Positions 17,990 through 26,882 of a DNA stretch of 64,000 nt are shown here, in pieces. Numbering within the stretch: the first letter of the stretch is position 1; each line of letters begins with the position of its first letter. A program made the position numbers and the translations under genes. Below the pieces are notes generated by a model, which worked only from the letters and a program-made list of their open reading frames with translations, made no database searches and had not been told where the DNA came from. Source of the DNA: Clostridium sp. CAG:288 (GTDB lineage Bacteria > Bacillota_I > Bacilli_A > RFN20 > CAG-288); the NCBI GenBank assembly GCA_000437395.1, contig FR898166.1, positions 72,445 to 136,444 on the forward strand, written 5' to 3'.

Positions 17990-20572
17990 ATGAAAAAGAG
18001 TTTATTATTCGTTTCAATTTCGTTAGTAGCTTTATTAGGAATTACTAGTTGTAATAACAACAGTAATGACTCATCATCTACATCACCTGTTAGCAGTAGC
18101 ACAACTGTAACTAGCAGCAGCACAACAAATCCATCAAGTACAACAACACCTGCTTCATCATCAAGCAGTACTACACCATCTGGATTTGAAGATGATACAC
18201 CAAAACCAACTGAAGAAAATCTTCCAGAAGGCACAGTTGTAAGAGATTATAATCCGGCTTTCGATACAATGGTTGATGACTTCTCAGGTGAAACATCAAC
18301 TGGAACATTATCTGATACAGGTGCAACATATCAATCCAAACCATATCTTAAAGTTGCATTACACTCTAAGTGGGATGAAGGAACAACTTCAGATTCTGAA
18401 AGAATGGTTCCAACAACTCCAGATAGAGCTATCTATAAGATGGCAACAGGAACATACGATTTAGTCAGTATGGATGCTATTGGCTTTAGAGTTAGATTAG
18501 CAACAGGTAGTACTCCAATTGCTTTAAGTAACCTCATCTTTGGATGTAGAGGTGCTGATACAGTTCAAGTTTATCCAATTAACCTTGCTAACGCTGTCGA
18601 TGCAGATAGCTCACCACTTGAAGAAATTGGATATGAATATAAAGATTTAATGATTTCTGTTAAGAACTCAGTCGATGATAACGTAATGTATGCAAACCCA
18701 GATGGCACTGCTTCATCATTACAAGTTACATCAACTATGTTAGGCTTCCACCTCTATGCAACAGGTGACTTCAAAGGCGATATCGAAATCGAAGAAGTCT
18801 TTGCAATTAAAGGATCTACAAGAACAGTAATTGATAACTTTAATAGAGCAACAGTTGGTAATGGCTTAGAAAATGCTTATTGGGCAGGCTCAACAGGAAC
18901 AATTGAAGGCAGAAGAGCTGTTATCAATGAAGGCGGTAGCTATAAAGTTTCTAAAGCTGATGCTACACCAGCTGCAAATGTCGCATTAAGCGTCAAGGGT
19001 GATTCAACAGGTTTAACAGTTACACCAGTTAAAGCTAATGGCGATGAAGGTACAGCAGTTGCATGGTCTGAATTAAAAGATTCAGAGGGTAAAGCTTTAC
19101 CAACGATTCTTAAGAACACATATGCTTCATATGTAGTTGATATTGAAAAGAGTGGCTTAGGTTCTGATGTTGTCGGTGTTAAACTCTCATCAACAACAGA
19201 AGTATCTGTCAATAAAGTTTTCTTAACAGACTTAGTTGATGTTGTTGCTCAAGACTACCCAGCAATTGAAAGAACAGGTGTCTTTGATAACTTCAACAGA
19301 ACACAAAATTCATTCACAAGTGATTGGGATGCATCAGCCACTGATCCAATTGTTGTCAATGCTGGCTTAAATGGTTGTGTTTCCTATAATGGTGCTGAAC
19401 TTATTTCAATCGGTAATGGTGCTTTAAAACTCGGTGCCACAGATGACTATATTAACTTTGTCGAAGGTTCTAAGACTGGCGTTGAAGGCGCTAAATACTT
19501 AGTATTCCGCATGAAGACAGAAGGTACATTAGATAACTTCCGTATCATGGTTGATAATATGAGTCAACCAGTCTACTTCAACGATTGGTATGCAGCTCCA
19601 GGCACACTTTCTAAAGATACACCATATGTCGATAGCACATCTGGCTATTCACTTTATGTCATCGACTTAGAAGAATCTGGATTAGGATCAATGAAAGATC
19701 AAATTACATTCTTCTACACAGGTACAGCAGATTTATTCATTGATGAAGTCTTCTATGCTAACGATATGAGCAGAGAAACTAAAGTAGTTTCTGCTAAACT
19801 TAATGAAGCTGATTTAGTTGCTGATTTCTCAACTGGTGACTATGTATATGTTGGCAACTGCTATGTTGGAGATTCAGATATTGTTGCTGTTACATTAAAA
19901 GGTGATGGTGAAACAACATTAGAAGCAATCAGATTTGAACTTGGCGGTAAACAAGCTTGGTTTAAAGATGGTATTGTCGACGTCCATGGTGATTTGATCG
20001 ATTATACAACAGCTTTATCAACAGAAGATGTTACATACTATATTCCATTACGTGCTAACGGTCTTGAAAAAGGCGATGGTACACTCCATATCCACGCAGG
20101 CGCTTATAATGGAATTAAAGGTTCATTAACAATCACTGCTTTAGGAACATATAACTACGTTCCAAATACAAAAGTTGTTATGGCTGAAAATAAAGAAGTT
20201 TCTAATAATGCTTATAACTACATTTGTGGTAACGATGGTCACATTGCTGGTCCAAAGTATTTAACAATGGTTGTCACCGGTGATTTATCAACAATGCGTA
20301 TCGAAGATGCTGCTGGTAATGAATGGTGGGCAAAAGATGGTAAGATTATCCTTGCTGATGGTTCAGTTTTAGATGCTTCAACTCCATTTGCTGAAGAAAC
20401 AACAATTGTAATTGATTTAGTTGCTACTGGCTTATCCAATAACGTTCAAATTCACATTCATAATGGTGGGGCTGTCGATACAACTGTAACTTATAAGAGC
20501 ATCACTCTTACAGCTGATAACTTAAACTACTCTGAAATTATGAGTGCATTATTCCCAGCTGAAGTCGAATAA
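17990..20572 (+). CDS. multi-module surface lipoprotein, putative carbohydrate-binding
   Basis: An 860-residue lipoprotein with lipobox ITSC (Cys21) and a 45-residue Ser/Thr linker. The body contains about five beta-sandwich-like modules (roughly residues 80-270, 271-420, 430-600, 605-720 and 725-855). The repeats share an aromatic-rich strand (VFRMKT, AIRFELGGKQAW, ATGLSN-like segments), a Tyr-x-Ile-Asp-Leu-x-x-x-Gly-Leu strand (YVVDIEKSGLG, YVIDLEESGLG, YYIPLRANGLE, IVIDLVATGLS) and a closing strand such as LFIDEVFYAND. Two modules open with DNFNR. This looks like a string of CBM-type binding modules, with no catalytic motif. Since it follows the beta-helix glycosidase-like genes, it may hold the polysaccharide at the cell surface. 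I do not recognise the exact family. A strong terminator follows. Confidence 0.82.
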   Translation: MKKSLLFVSISLVALLGITSCNNNSNDSSSTSPVSSSTTVTSSSTTNPSSTTTPASSSSSTTPSGFEDDTPKPTEENLPEGTVVRDYNPAFDTMVDDFSGETSTGTLSDTGATYQSKPYLKVALHSKWDEGTTSDSERMVPTTPDRAIYKMATGTYDLVSMDAIGFRVRLATGSTPIALSNLIFGCRGADTVQVYPINLANAVDADSSPLEEIGYEYKDLMISVKNSVDDNVMYANPDGTASSLQVTSTMLGFHLYATGDFKGDIEIEEVFAIKGSTRTVIDNFNRATVGNGLENAYWAGSTGTIEGRRAVINEGGSYKVSKADATPAANVALSVKGDSTGLTVTPVKANGDEGTAVAWSELKDSEGKALPTILKNTYASYVVDIEKSGLGSDVVGVKLSSTTEVSVNKVFLTDLVDVVAQDYPAIERTGVFDNFNRTQNSFTSDWDASATDPIVVNAGLNGCVSYNGAELISIGNGALKLGATDDYINFVEGSKTGVEGAKYLVFRMKTEGTLDNFRIMVDNMSQPVYFNDWYAAPGTLSKDTPYVDSTSGYSLYVIDLEESGLGSMKDQITFFYTGTADLFIDEVFYANDMSRETKVVSAKLNEADLVADFSTGDYVYVGNCYVGDSDIVAVTLKGDGETTLEAIRFELGGKQAWFKDGIVDVHGDLIDYTTALSTEDVTYYIPLRANGLEKGDGTLHIHAGAYNGIKGSLTITALGTYNYVPNTKVVMAENKEVSNNAYNYICGNDGHIAGPKYLTMVVTGDLSTMRIEDAAGNEWWAKDGKIILADGSVLDASTPFAEETTIVIDLVATGLSNNVQIHIHNGGAVDTTVTYKSITLTADNLNYSEIMSALFPAEVE

Positions 20573-20593
20573 TATATAATTCATAGAAAAACA

Positions 20594-20624
20594 AAAGCTA
20601 GCCTTTAACTCGGCTAGCTTTTTG
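20594..20624 (+). terminator. intrinsic terminator
   Basis: AAAGCTAGCC (20594-20603) pairs perfectly with GGCTAGCTTT (20612-20621), followed by further T. It ends the transcript of the glycosidase-like and modular lipoprotein genes. Confidence 0.9.
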
Positions 20625-20662
20625 CGTATATCTTTTTTAGTTTAATTATTGATATTTAAATA

Positions 20663-21238
20663 TTATGTTAAAAACTTCTTAATTACTTTGAATGGATTTC
20701 CAACTGCAACGCAATTTGCTTGTATAGACTTATTTACTACGCTTTCAGCTCCTATAATTGAGTTTTTACCAAATTGTTACACCAGGTAAAATAATGGTCC
20801 CACCACCAATCCAAACGTTATCTTCTATAATAACTGGTTTGGCAAAAGTCCTAAAATATGTAGGGCTTATTTCTTTCTAATTATCTATTAATCTTTCTTG
20901 AGGTAAAATCGGGTGTGAAGCGGTATATATTTGAATATTTGGTGCTATCATTACTTGATTTCCGATATGTATTTCAGCTTTATCTACAAAAGTATAGTTC
21001 ATACCAATTATGACATTGTCCCCTATAAAAATGCTTTTGCCGTGGTCATAATAAAAAGTAACTTCAATACCGTCATTTTCACCTATTTTTCCTAATAACT
21101 TTTTTAAAATTAATGTCTTTTTTCTTCATTGCGATAGTCACAAAGATAATATTCTCTTGTTAGTTTTCGACAGGGAATGCTTAATTCGGTATTTGTTGGA
21201 TCACCAGTTTCTAGAAAATCTTTTTCACAATATTCCAT
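20663..21238 (-). pseudogene. maltose/galactoside O-acetyltransferase-type pseudogene
   Basis: The minus strand encodes a recognisable Maa/LacA-family left-handed beta-helix acetyltransferase in broken frames. The ATG at 21238 (with GAGG upstream) reads MEYCEKDFLETGD to a stop after a shift in an A-run at about 21118-21123. The next frame gives KLLGKIGENDGIEVTFYYDH, IFIGDNVIIGMNYTFVD, IHIGNQVMIAPNIQIYTASH and LPQERLID, then an in-frame TAG (20877-20879). It goes on to KPVIIEDNVWIGGGTIILPG, then a one-base insertion near 20768-20773, then KNSIIGAESVV and AVGNPFKVIKKF. With two frameshifts and one nonsense codon the gene is inactive. It once acetylated a sugar, fitting the carbohydrate locus around it. 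Confidence 0.85.
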
Positions 21239-21405
21239 AAATTTTTCCTCGTATAAATCTTATTTTGAGTATACCATTTTAAATAGTTAATTCATAACTT
21301 TATCATATGTTATTACATGGAAAATAAATAATAACTTTTAGGCTTTATCAGCCTTATTTATTTGCTTTTCTTTATGTACTCTATTAAAATAAATGTGGTG
21401 ATTTT

Positions 21406-22626
21406 ATGCATAAACTTGTAATTGTTGACGATGAATATTTAGTTAGATTAGGGATTCGTGAAACCATTGATTGGGCAGCTAATGGAATTGAAGTAATTGG
21501 TGATGCATCCAATGGTAAACAAGGCTATGAAATGATTAAAGAACTAAATCCAGACTTAGTTATTACAGATATAAAAATGCCAATAATGAATGGTGTTGAT
21601 TTAGTTAAAACTTTACACAAAGAAGGCTTTAATGGCGAAATAGTAGTTTTAAGTGGATATAAAGATTTTGAGTATGCCAAAGAAACATTTGAAAATGGAA
21701 TATTTTCATATGTTGTAAAGCCTATCGATAACGATGAATTATTAGAGGTTGTTTTAAGAGCTGTTGCTAAGCTTGAACAAAAGATTAAAGATAGAACTTT
21801 AACTTCAAAAGTTCAAACAGAATTACCAACACTTCAAAGCGAATTTATGAAAAAACTTTTATCCAGTAATTCATTTGTAGGTTCTGATATTCCTAGCGAA
21901 TTATCAAATCACGATATATCGCTTCCTACAAACGGAACTATGGCTTTAATATCTATCGAAGAAATGTTTAAATCAAAGAAATCTGAACTGAATATTTATA
22001 TCAATTTATTGAAAGAAGCACTAAGCAAAGAAAAAATAGCTTTTGTTGATTTTGATTTTCAAGATTCAATAGTTATGTTTTTAAACTCTAACGATATTGA
22101 AAAAATATCCTTGATTTGCCGTGATACTTTTATTCCATTTGAGCAAAAGACTTTAACAGCTCTCACCGTTGGTTTAACGTTATACTCTTCGTTGGAATAC
22201 ATTCAAAAAACATATGAATCATGTTTAAAACTTGTTCAATCAAAACTTTTATTCCATTTAAATACTGTTGAGATGGAATTAGATGATCAAACATCATATA
22301 GACATCGACAAAGTATTTCTCAGTTCTATTCTATAATTGCCGAAAAATATTCTACGCAATTAACAGTAAGATCAGTTTCTGATGAAATGAATGTTTCTGA
22401 ATCATATTTAATGCATCTATTAAAAGACAATTTAGGAAAAACTTTTAATGAGATATTAACTGGCTATCGAATAGGAATAGCAAAGAGATTACTTTTAAGT
22501 GGAAAATATAGAATTAACGAGGTATCAGATAAAGTTGGATATATTGATGTTAAGTATTTTTCACAAGTATTTAAAAAGATTGTCGGTGTGACTCCAAGTG
22601 ATTATCAAGGGCACGATATAGGATGA
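21406..22626 (+). CDS. YesN-type response regulator with AraC-family DNA-binding domain
   Basis: A 406-residue cytoplasmic transcription factor. The receiver domain occupies residues 1-120, with the acidic pair Asp8-Asp9, the phospho-acceptor Asp55 (VITDIKMP) and the conserved Lys in VVKPIDN. A linker of about 180 residues follows, then an AraC/XylS double helix-turn-helix (about 300-402) with TVRSVSDEMNVSESYLMHLL and the second HTH ending INEVSDKVGYIDVKYFSQVF. Its stop overlaps the ATG of the kinase gene (ATGA), the usual pairing. YesMN-type systems regulate nearby glycan-use genes. I infer that it binds the three TTGCAG direct repeats in this locus. Orthology to a particular Bacillus regulator is not claimed. 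Confidence 0.95.
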   Translation: MHKLVIVDDEYLVRLGIRETIDWAANGIEVIGDASNGKQGYEMIKELNPDLVITDIKMPIMNGVDLVKTLHKEGFNGEIVVLSGYKDFEYAKETFENGIFSYVVKPIDNDELLEVVLRAVAKLEQKIKDRTLTSKVQTELPTLQSEFMKKLLSSNSFVGSDIPSELSNHDISLPTNGTMALISIEEMFKSKKSELNIYINLLKEALSKEKIAFVDFDFQDSIVMFLNSNDIEKISLICRDTFIPFEQKTLTALTVGLTLYSSLEYIQKTYESCLKLVQSKLLFHLNTVEMELDDQTSYRHRQSISQFYSIIAEKYSTQLTVRSVSDEMNVSESYLMHLLKDNLGKTFNEILTGYRIGIAKRLLLSGKYRINEVSDKVGYIDVKYFSQVFKKIVGVTPSDYQGHDIG

Positions 22627-24329
22627 AAAAGAGTAAAAAATTCCATTTTAGGACAAAAATGCTAGCTTTTGTTTCAGCTTTTTTGGGTGCTCTTTTTTTA
22701 ATTATTATTATTGCTGTTCAAGTAGTTTCAAGCGTTTATACAGATAACTATGTAAAACATAATGTTTATGTGCAACAAAGCAATTTTGATCAATCAATAA
22801 ACACTTTGTTAATTAATACAAATTTTAATTTAATTAAACTTTTTTCAAATGAAAACATTTCAGAGATTGATAAATCTAATGAAAGTAGTAAAAACGAAGT
22901 TTTAATAGCTCAATATACAGAATTAAGTTTGAGTGATGAGCTTTATGATGGGGTGTCGTTATACTACAATGATAGTCTTATTGCTGAAACAGAAAAGATG
23001 ACTTATATAGAAAAAAAGCAAAGGGACTTAGTTATAAATTCGACAGAAAATTTAGTTTATATAGATACAGTAGAGCATAACGGAACAAATAATTTGATTT
23101 TTGGAAAGAAAATAAACGACAATTACCTAGGCTTTATACATGTTAAAGAACAAGTTGTTTTGGATTTTTTAAGTAATATTTTATCGTCTGGTTATTCGCT
23201 TTTAATTGCTAATGATAATCACATAGTTTCAGATCAAAAAAACGAATTGTCAGGAAGTTATTTATATGAATCAAACACTTTTAAAACTTCTAACGGTAGA
23301 AAATATTCAGTAAAGAAAATAAATGATGTGAAAAGCCTAATAATTGTTGAAGATATGAATAATATCAATAGTTCTTTTGCACTTTCTTGGAAGGTAGCTT
23401 CGATCATTCCTTATTCAGAGCTATTTTATCTTTTAGATGTCTTTAGATATATTCTTATAGCAACAGCTATTGTCATGTTATCGATTTCTATCGTCATTTC
23501 TATTAAAGCTTCCTCATCGGTAGCTAAACCAATAAAAAACTTAGCAGATAAAGTAGATAATTTCAATCCAGAAAAACCAGAAGAATATGTATTAAAAAAT
23601 GAAGTTAAAAAGGCTTCTACAAAAGATGAAATCTATATGCTTGAAGAATCGTACGATGCTATGATCGAAAGAATATACGAATTGATGGAAAAAAACATCA
23701 AAGATATGGATGAAAAAAGAAGACTTGAATTAGACTCTTTGCAACAACAAATTAATCCACATTTCTTATATAATACGTTAGATGCTATTGCCTGGATGGC
23801 TAAGATAAAAAAAGAGCCAGAAATAGAAAAACTAGTTATGTCATTAGCTAAATTTTTTAGAATTTCACTCCATCGTGGCGATACAATTATAACTGTCGGT
23901 GAAGAAATAGAACTTACCCAACATTATTTAGAAATTCAAGAAATTAGATTTCCAAATAGATTTGACATTACTTACGATATAGATCCTAATGTAAAAAACT
24001 ATAAAACTTTGAAATTATTACTTCAACCAGTTGTGGAAAACGCTATTAAATATGGCATGCAAGAACAATCAGGAACGATTGTAATTTCAGTTAAAAAGAT
24101 AGATGAAAACATTGTTTATAGTGTGAAAGATAACGGTGAAGGATTCGATGTGCCTAAAGATATGCTTTCTAGACCATATGGTACTATGCAAGAAAATAGA
24201 AGTGGATATGGACTATTTAATATCAACGAGCGCATAAGACTTGAGTATGGTGCTGGGTATGGATTAAAAATAGATTCGGAAAAAGGTAAGGGAACTACAG
24301 TATATATAACTATCCCGATTAAAAAGTAG
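22623..24329 (+). CDS. YesM-type sensor histidine kinase
   Basis: A 568-residue membrane kinase that pairs with the overlapping response-regulator gene. The first transmembrane segment is at about residues 13-36. An extracellular Cache-like sensor region covers about 37-270, and a second membrane helix lies at about 272-295. A HAMP linker then leads to the His_kinase domain, with the phospho-acceptor in QINPHFLYNTLD (His380). The ATPase domain has the N box (VENAIKYGM), a G1 box (DNGEGF) and a G2 region (GYGLFNINERI). It should sense an extracellular sugar or the binding state of an uptake protein. The 3' end overlaps the convergent gene 24319-25263 by 11 bases. Confidence 0.95.
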   Translation: MKKSKKFHFRTKMLAFVSAFLGALFLIIIIAVQVVSSVYTDNYVKHNVYVQQSNFDQSINTLLINTNFNLIKLFSNENISEIDKSNESSKNEVLIAQYTELSLSDELYDGVSLYYNDSLIAETEKMTYIEKKQRDLVINSTENLVYIDTVEHNGTNNLIFGKKINDNYLGFIHVKEQVVLDFLSNILSSGYSLLIANDNHIVSDQKNELSGSYLYESNTFKTSNGRKYSVKKINDVKSLIIVEDMNNINSSFALSWKVASIIPYSELFYLLDVFRYILIATAIVMLSISIVISIKASSSVAKPIKNLADKVDNFNPEKPEEYVLKNEVKKASTKDEIYMLEESYDAMIERIYELMEKNIKDMDEKRRLELDSLQQQINPHFLYNTLDAIAWMAKIKKEPEIEKLVMSLAKFFRISLHRGDTIITVGEEIELTQHYLEIQEIRFPNRFDITYDIDPNVKNYKTLKLLLQPVVENAIKYGMQEQSGTIVISVKKIDENIVYSVKDNGEGFDVPKDMLSRPYGTMQENRSGYGLFNINERIRLEYGAGYGLKIDSEKGKGTTVYITIPIKK

Positions 24330-25263
24330 GCAAATCTGAAATGTCTTCTTTCATGCTGGTTTTAAGTTTTATTAATTGAGTCTCTTTTCTTTTAGCAAAT
24401 ACGTTTGAAAGTAAAAGTAAGATAAAAATAATTAATATATCACTAGTTAAAATTCCAATTCCTGTTAATATAAGAGATTTTTCTATATTTATAGTTGGAA
24501 CTGAAACAAATAAATAGAGAGGCAAAGAATCATTTTCTATAGTTGTTGCTATGGTATAGTTTTTGCCTTTCTTTTTTATTTGCTCTGATTTAATAAATTC
24601 TAAGTGGTCATATTCGGTATTATAGTTAGCTAAAACTGTTCCGCTCTCACTGACAATTACAGCTTTATAGTTATTAAAATATTGATAACTATCAAAATTG
24701 ATGATTGTATCGTATATTGTGCTTGTATCAAAATCTATAATCAATAAAGAATTATTTTTGGTTTTAACTAAAAATGATAATTGCCCAAGTTCTGGTGAAT
24801 AAGGAACGAACCCATGAGTATTTGGTAACCCTTGCGTTCTAATGGCGAATGATGAAATTTGATTTGTATTGTAGAAATTAATAACTTCTGGATCTTTTAT
24901 GACTTCCTCATAAGTTTTAACTTCGCCTAAGTTTGTAGAATTATAAATCATGCCATTTTGATAAAAGTAAGCTCCGATAATCATCTCGTGTGAATTATAA
25001 ATTTGATCGAGTTGCATCGCATATGATTCTGTATCGTAACTATTGACGTTATCAGCAAAAGAAAAAGCCTCAGAAGATAATAATTCTAATTGTAGTTTGA
25101 TACGTTCAGCGCAAAGTTTTGTATTTGTTGAAAAGTTATTTCTAAAGTCGTTGCTATATAAAAAGTATAATGAACTAATAAGTACTATAGATATCAAAAT
25201 TAAAAATATAGTAGGAACGATAAATAACGATAAAAAAATCTTCTTTTTAAGCTTTTTAAACAT
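24319..25263 (-). CDS. orphan two-helix membrane sensor, like a kinase without its kinase domain
   Basis: A 314-residue protein, taken from the ATG at 25263, which has AAAGGA upstream; the longer frame to 25308 adds 15 unlikely residues. There is one membrane helix near residues 9-32 (IFLSLFIVPTIFLILISIVL), an extracellular region of about 220 residues with Cache-like character (GAYFYQNGMIYNSTN, LSFLVKTKNNSLLIIDFD), and a second helix near 265-290. Only a short basic tail of about 25 residues remains inside. The architecture is that of the sensor half of a YesM-type kinase with no HAMP, DHp or ATPase domain. It is convergent with the kinase gene and divergent from the importer operon, so it may modulate that kinase. 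This is inference; it could also be a truncated relic. Confidence 0.75.
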   Translation of the reverse strand: MFKKLKKKIFLSLFIVPTIFLILISIVLISSLYFLYSNDFRNNFSTNTKLCAERIKLQLELLSSEAFSFADNVNSYDTESYAMQLDQIYNSHEMIIGAYFYQNGMIYNSTNLGEVKTYEEVIKDPEVINFYNTNQISSFAIRTQGLPNTHGFVPYSPELGQLSFLVKTKNNSLLIIDFDTSTIYDTIINFDSYQYFNNYKAVIVSESGTVLANYNTEYDHLEFIKSEQIKKKGKNYTIATTIENDSLPLYLFVSVPTINIEKSLILTGIGILTSDILIIFILLLLSNVFAKRKETQLIKLKTSMKEDISDLPTF

Positions 25264-25341
25264 GTTTATATCCTTTGATAAACAAATTATATCTAAATGT
25301 TTTAACAAATTAAATAATTTGCTTAATTAAGTTTTAAATAT

Positions 25342-25406
25342 TTGCAGTATTATCGCCATTTTTGCAGTTTATTTAGCTTATAAGATAGCCCTTACATTTT
25401 TATAAT
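25342..25406 (+). promoter_or_regulatory. candidate AraC-type operator, copy C, and promoter of the sugar-importer operon
   Basis: TTGCAG occurs at 25342-25347 and 25362-25367 (20-bp direct repeat). TATAAT lies at 25401-25406, again 39 bp from the second half-site. The -35 region at this distance (about 25378-25383) does not resemble TTGACA, as expected for an activator-dependent promoter. Confidence 0.62.
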
Positions 25407-25453
25407 ATATATAACTAGAAAGCTTATGCTTTTATGTCTAATGGAGGACATTT

Positions 25454-26863
25454 ATGAAGAAAATACATTCACGTTTAGCAAGTATGTTAGTTGCAGCAGC
25501 AACTATTAGTACATTAGCAGGTTGCGGTTCACATTCAGATAAAATTGAAATAACAATTGGTATGTGGCCACAAGCTGGACTTACCCAAGAAGTTAATATG
25601 TTTAAAGTATGGAAAGAAAGATTTGAAACTGATCATCCAGAATATCAAATTAAGGCAGCTCCATATGAATATTCTATTGAAACAGCACAATCAAAAGGTC
25701 AATCACACACTTTACCAACTGTTTTCCAAACATGGTTTACTGAACCACAATGGTTAGTAAATGCTGGATATATCAAAGACATCACTAGCTTCCTTAATGA
25801 TTTGGGTTGGTATGACAAGATGGATGTCGATATGAGAAATAACCTCACATTTGAAGGGAAAGTTTACGGTATCCCAAGAGATGGTTATGGACTTGGACTT
25901 GTTTTAAATAAGAGAATTCTCGGTGAATGTGGTTTGTTACCTGAAAATGAAGATGGAACTTATTCAATCTATAACAAAGATGGGTCGCCAGCATATCCAA
26001 CTACTTTTGACGAAGTAAGACATTTTTCTGAAGTTATCGTCGATTCAACAGATAATACTAGAGGTATTTTGATTCCTTCTGCAAATAAAAATGGCGGTTG
26101 GCAATTTAGCAATATTGCCTGGAATTTCGGTGCTCAACTTGAAGTTCAAAATAGCGATGGAAAATGGGTTGGAACTTTAAACGATCCAAAAGCAGTTGAA
26201 GCCATGAATTGGATTAAAGAAATGAAATCTGATGGCTTATTAATTGATACAATCACCGTTAGTTACAACGATTGGTATGGAAAAATTAAGAGTCAAGTAG
26301 GTATGGCAATTGTCGGTAGCGATGTCGTTCAACTTGCCATTACAAATGCTAAATTAGCTAAAGAAGATTTAGCTTTTGTTCCAATGCCAGCAGGTCCATA
26401 TGGAGATAGATATTCATTATATGGTGGTACTCCTTATGTCTTCTCATCAGATGCTAGCGATGAACAAGTTAAAGGCGCTATGATGTTCTTAGAATATATG
26501 GGTAGATCACCAGACGCTACAGAAGCAAACTTAGCTGCTGTCACAGAGGGAAACGAAGTTGCATCCAAAAAGGGTGAACCAATTATTCCATCTGTTAAAC
26601 CTTGGACAGATGCTACCTATTTAGCCGCAACAAAAGAAATTGAAGATAAATATGTTAACGTCGATATGACTAACTTTAACGATTTCTTTAATACACTTCC
26701 AACAATGAAACACAATGAAGTTTCTTATTACGCTCAAGAAATGTATAAGTTACTTGATAATGTCATTCAAAAGGTTTTACAAAATCCAGATACAGTTAAT
26801 GTTGAAAATGAATTAACAACTGCAAACAACACATTTAATTCTCAATATATGAGTCAATTATAA
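25454..26863 (+). CDS. sugar ABC transporter substrate-binding lipoprotein (family 1)
   Basis: A 469-residue extracellular solute-binding protein with lipobox LAGC (Cys24). It has the family 1 fold pattern of oligosaccharide-binding proteins: a first strand IEITIGMWPQAG, the hinge-flanking segments LTFEGKVYGIPRDGYGLGLVLNK and GMAIVGSDVVQLAI, and a C-terminal helical lobe. It captures sugars outside the membrane and delivers them to the two permeases encoded next. It is the first gene of a six-gene operon (25454-35015), preceded by a GGAGG and by operator copy C. Which sugar it binds cannot be read from the sequence; the GH65 phosphorylases in the operon suggest an alpha-glucoside. Confidence 0.95.
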   Translation: MKKIHSRLASMLVAAATISTLAGCGSHSDKIEITIGMWPQAGLTQEVNMFKVWKERFETDHPEYQIKAAPYEYSIETAQSKGQSHTLPTVFQTWFTEPQWLVNAGYIKDITSFLNDLGWYDKMDVDMRNNLTFEGKVYGIPRDGYGLGLVLNKRILGECGLLPENEDGTYSIYNKDGSPAYPTTFDEVRHFSEVIVDSTDNTRGILIPSANKNGGWQFSNIAWNFGAQLEVQNSDGKWVGTLNDPKAVEAMNWIKEMKSDGLLIDTITVSYNDWYGKIKSQVGMAIVGSDVVQLAITNAKLAKEDLAFVPMPAGPYGDRYSLYGGTPYVFSSDASDEQVKGAMMFLEYMGRSPDATEANLAAVTEGNEVASKKGEPIIPSVKPWTDATYLAATKEIEDKYVNVDMTNFNDFFNTLPTMKHNEVSYYAQEMYKLLDNVIQKVLQNPDTVNVENELTTANNTFNSQYMSQL

Positions 26864-26882
26864 TTGTCTCAAGGAGGGCAAT

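Noticed and set aside
13286..25406. TTGCAG repeats as part of a CRISPR or minisatellite
   Set aside because: Only three widely separated pairs exist, each at a fixed place relative to a promoter. There are no spacers or cas genes.
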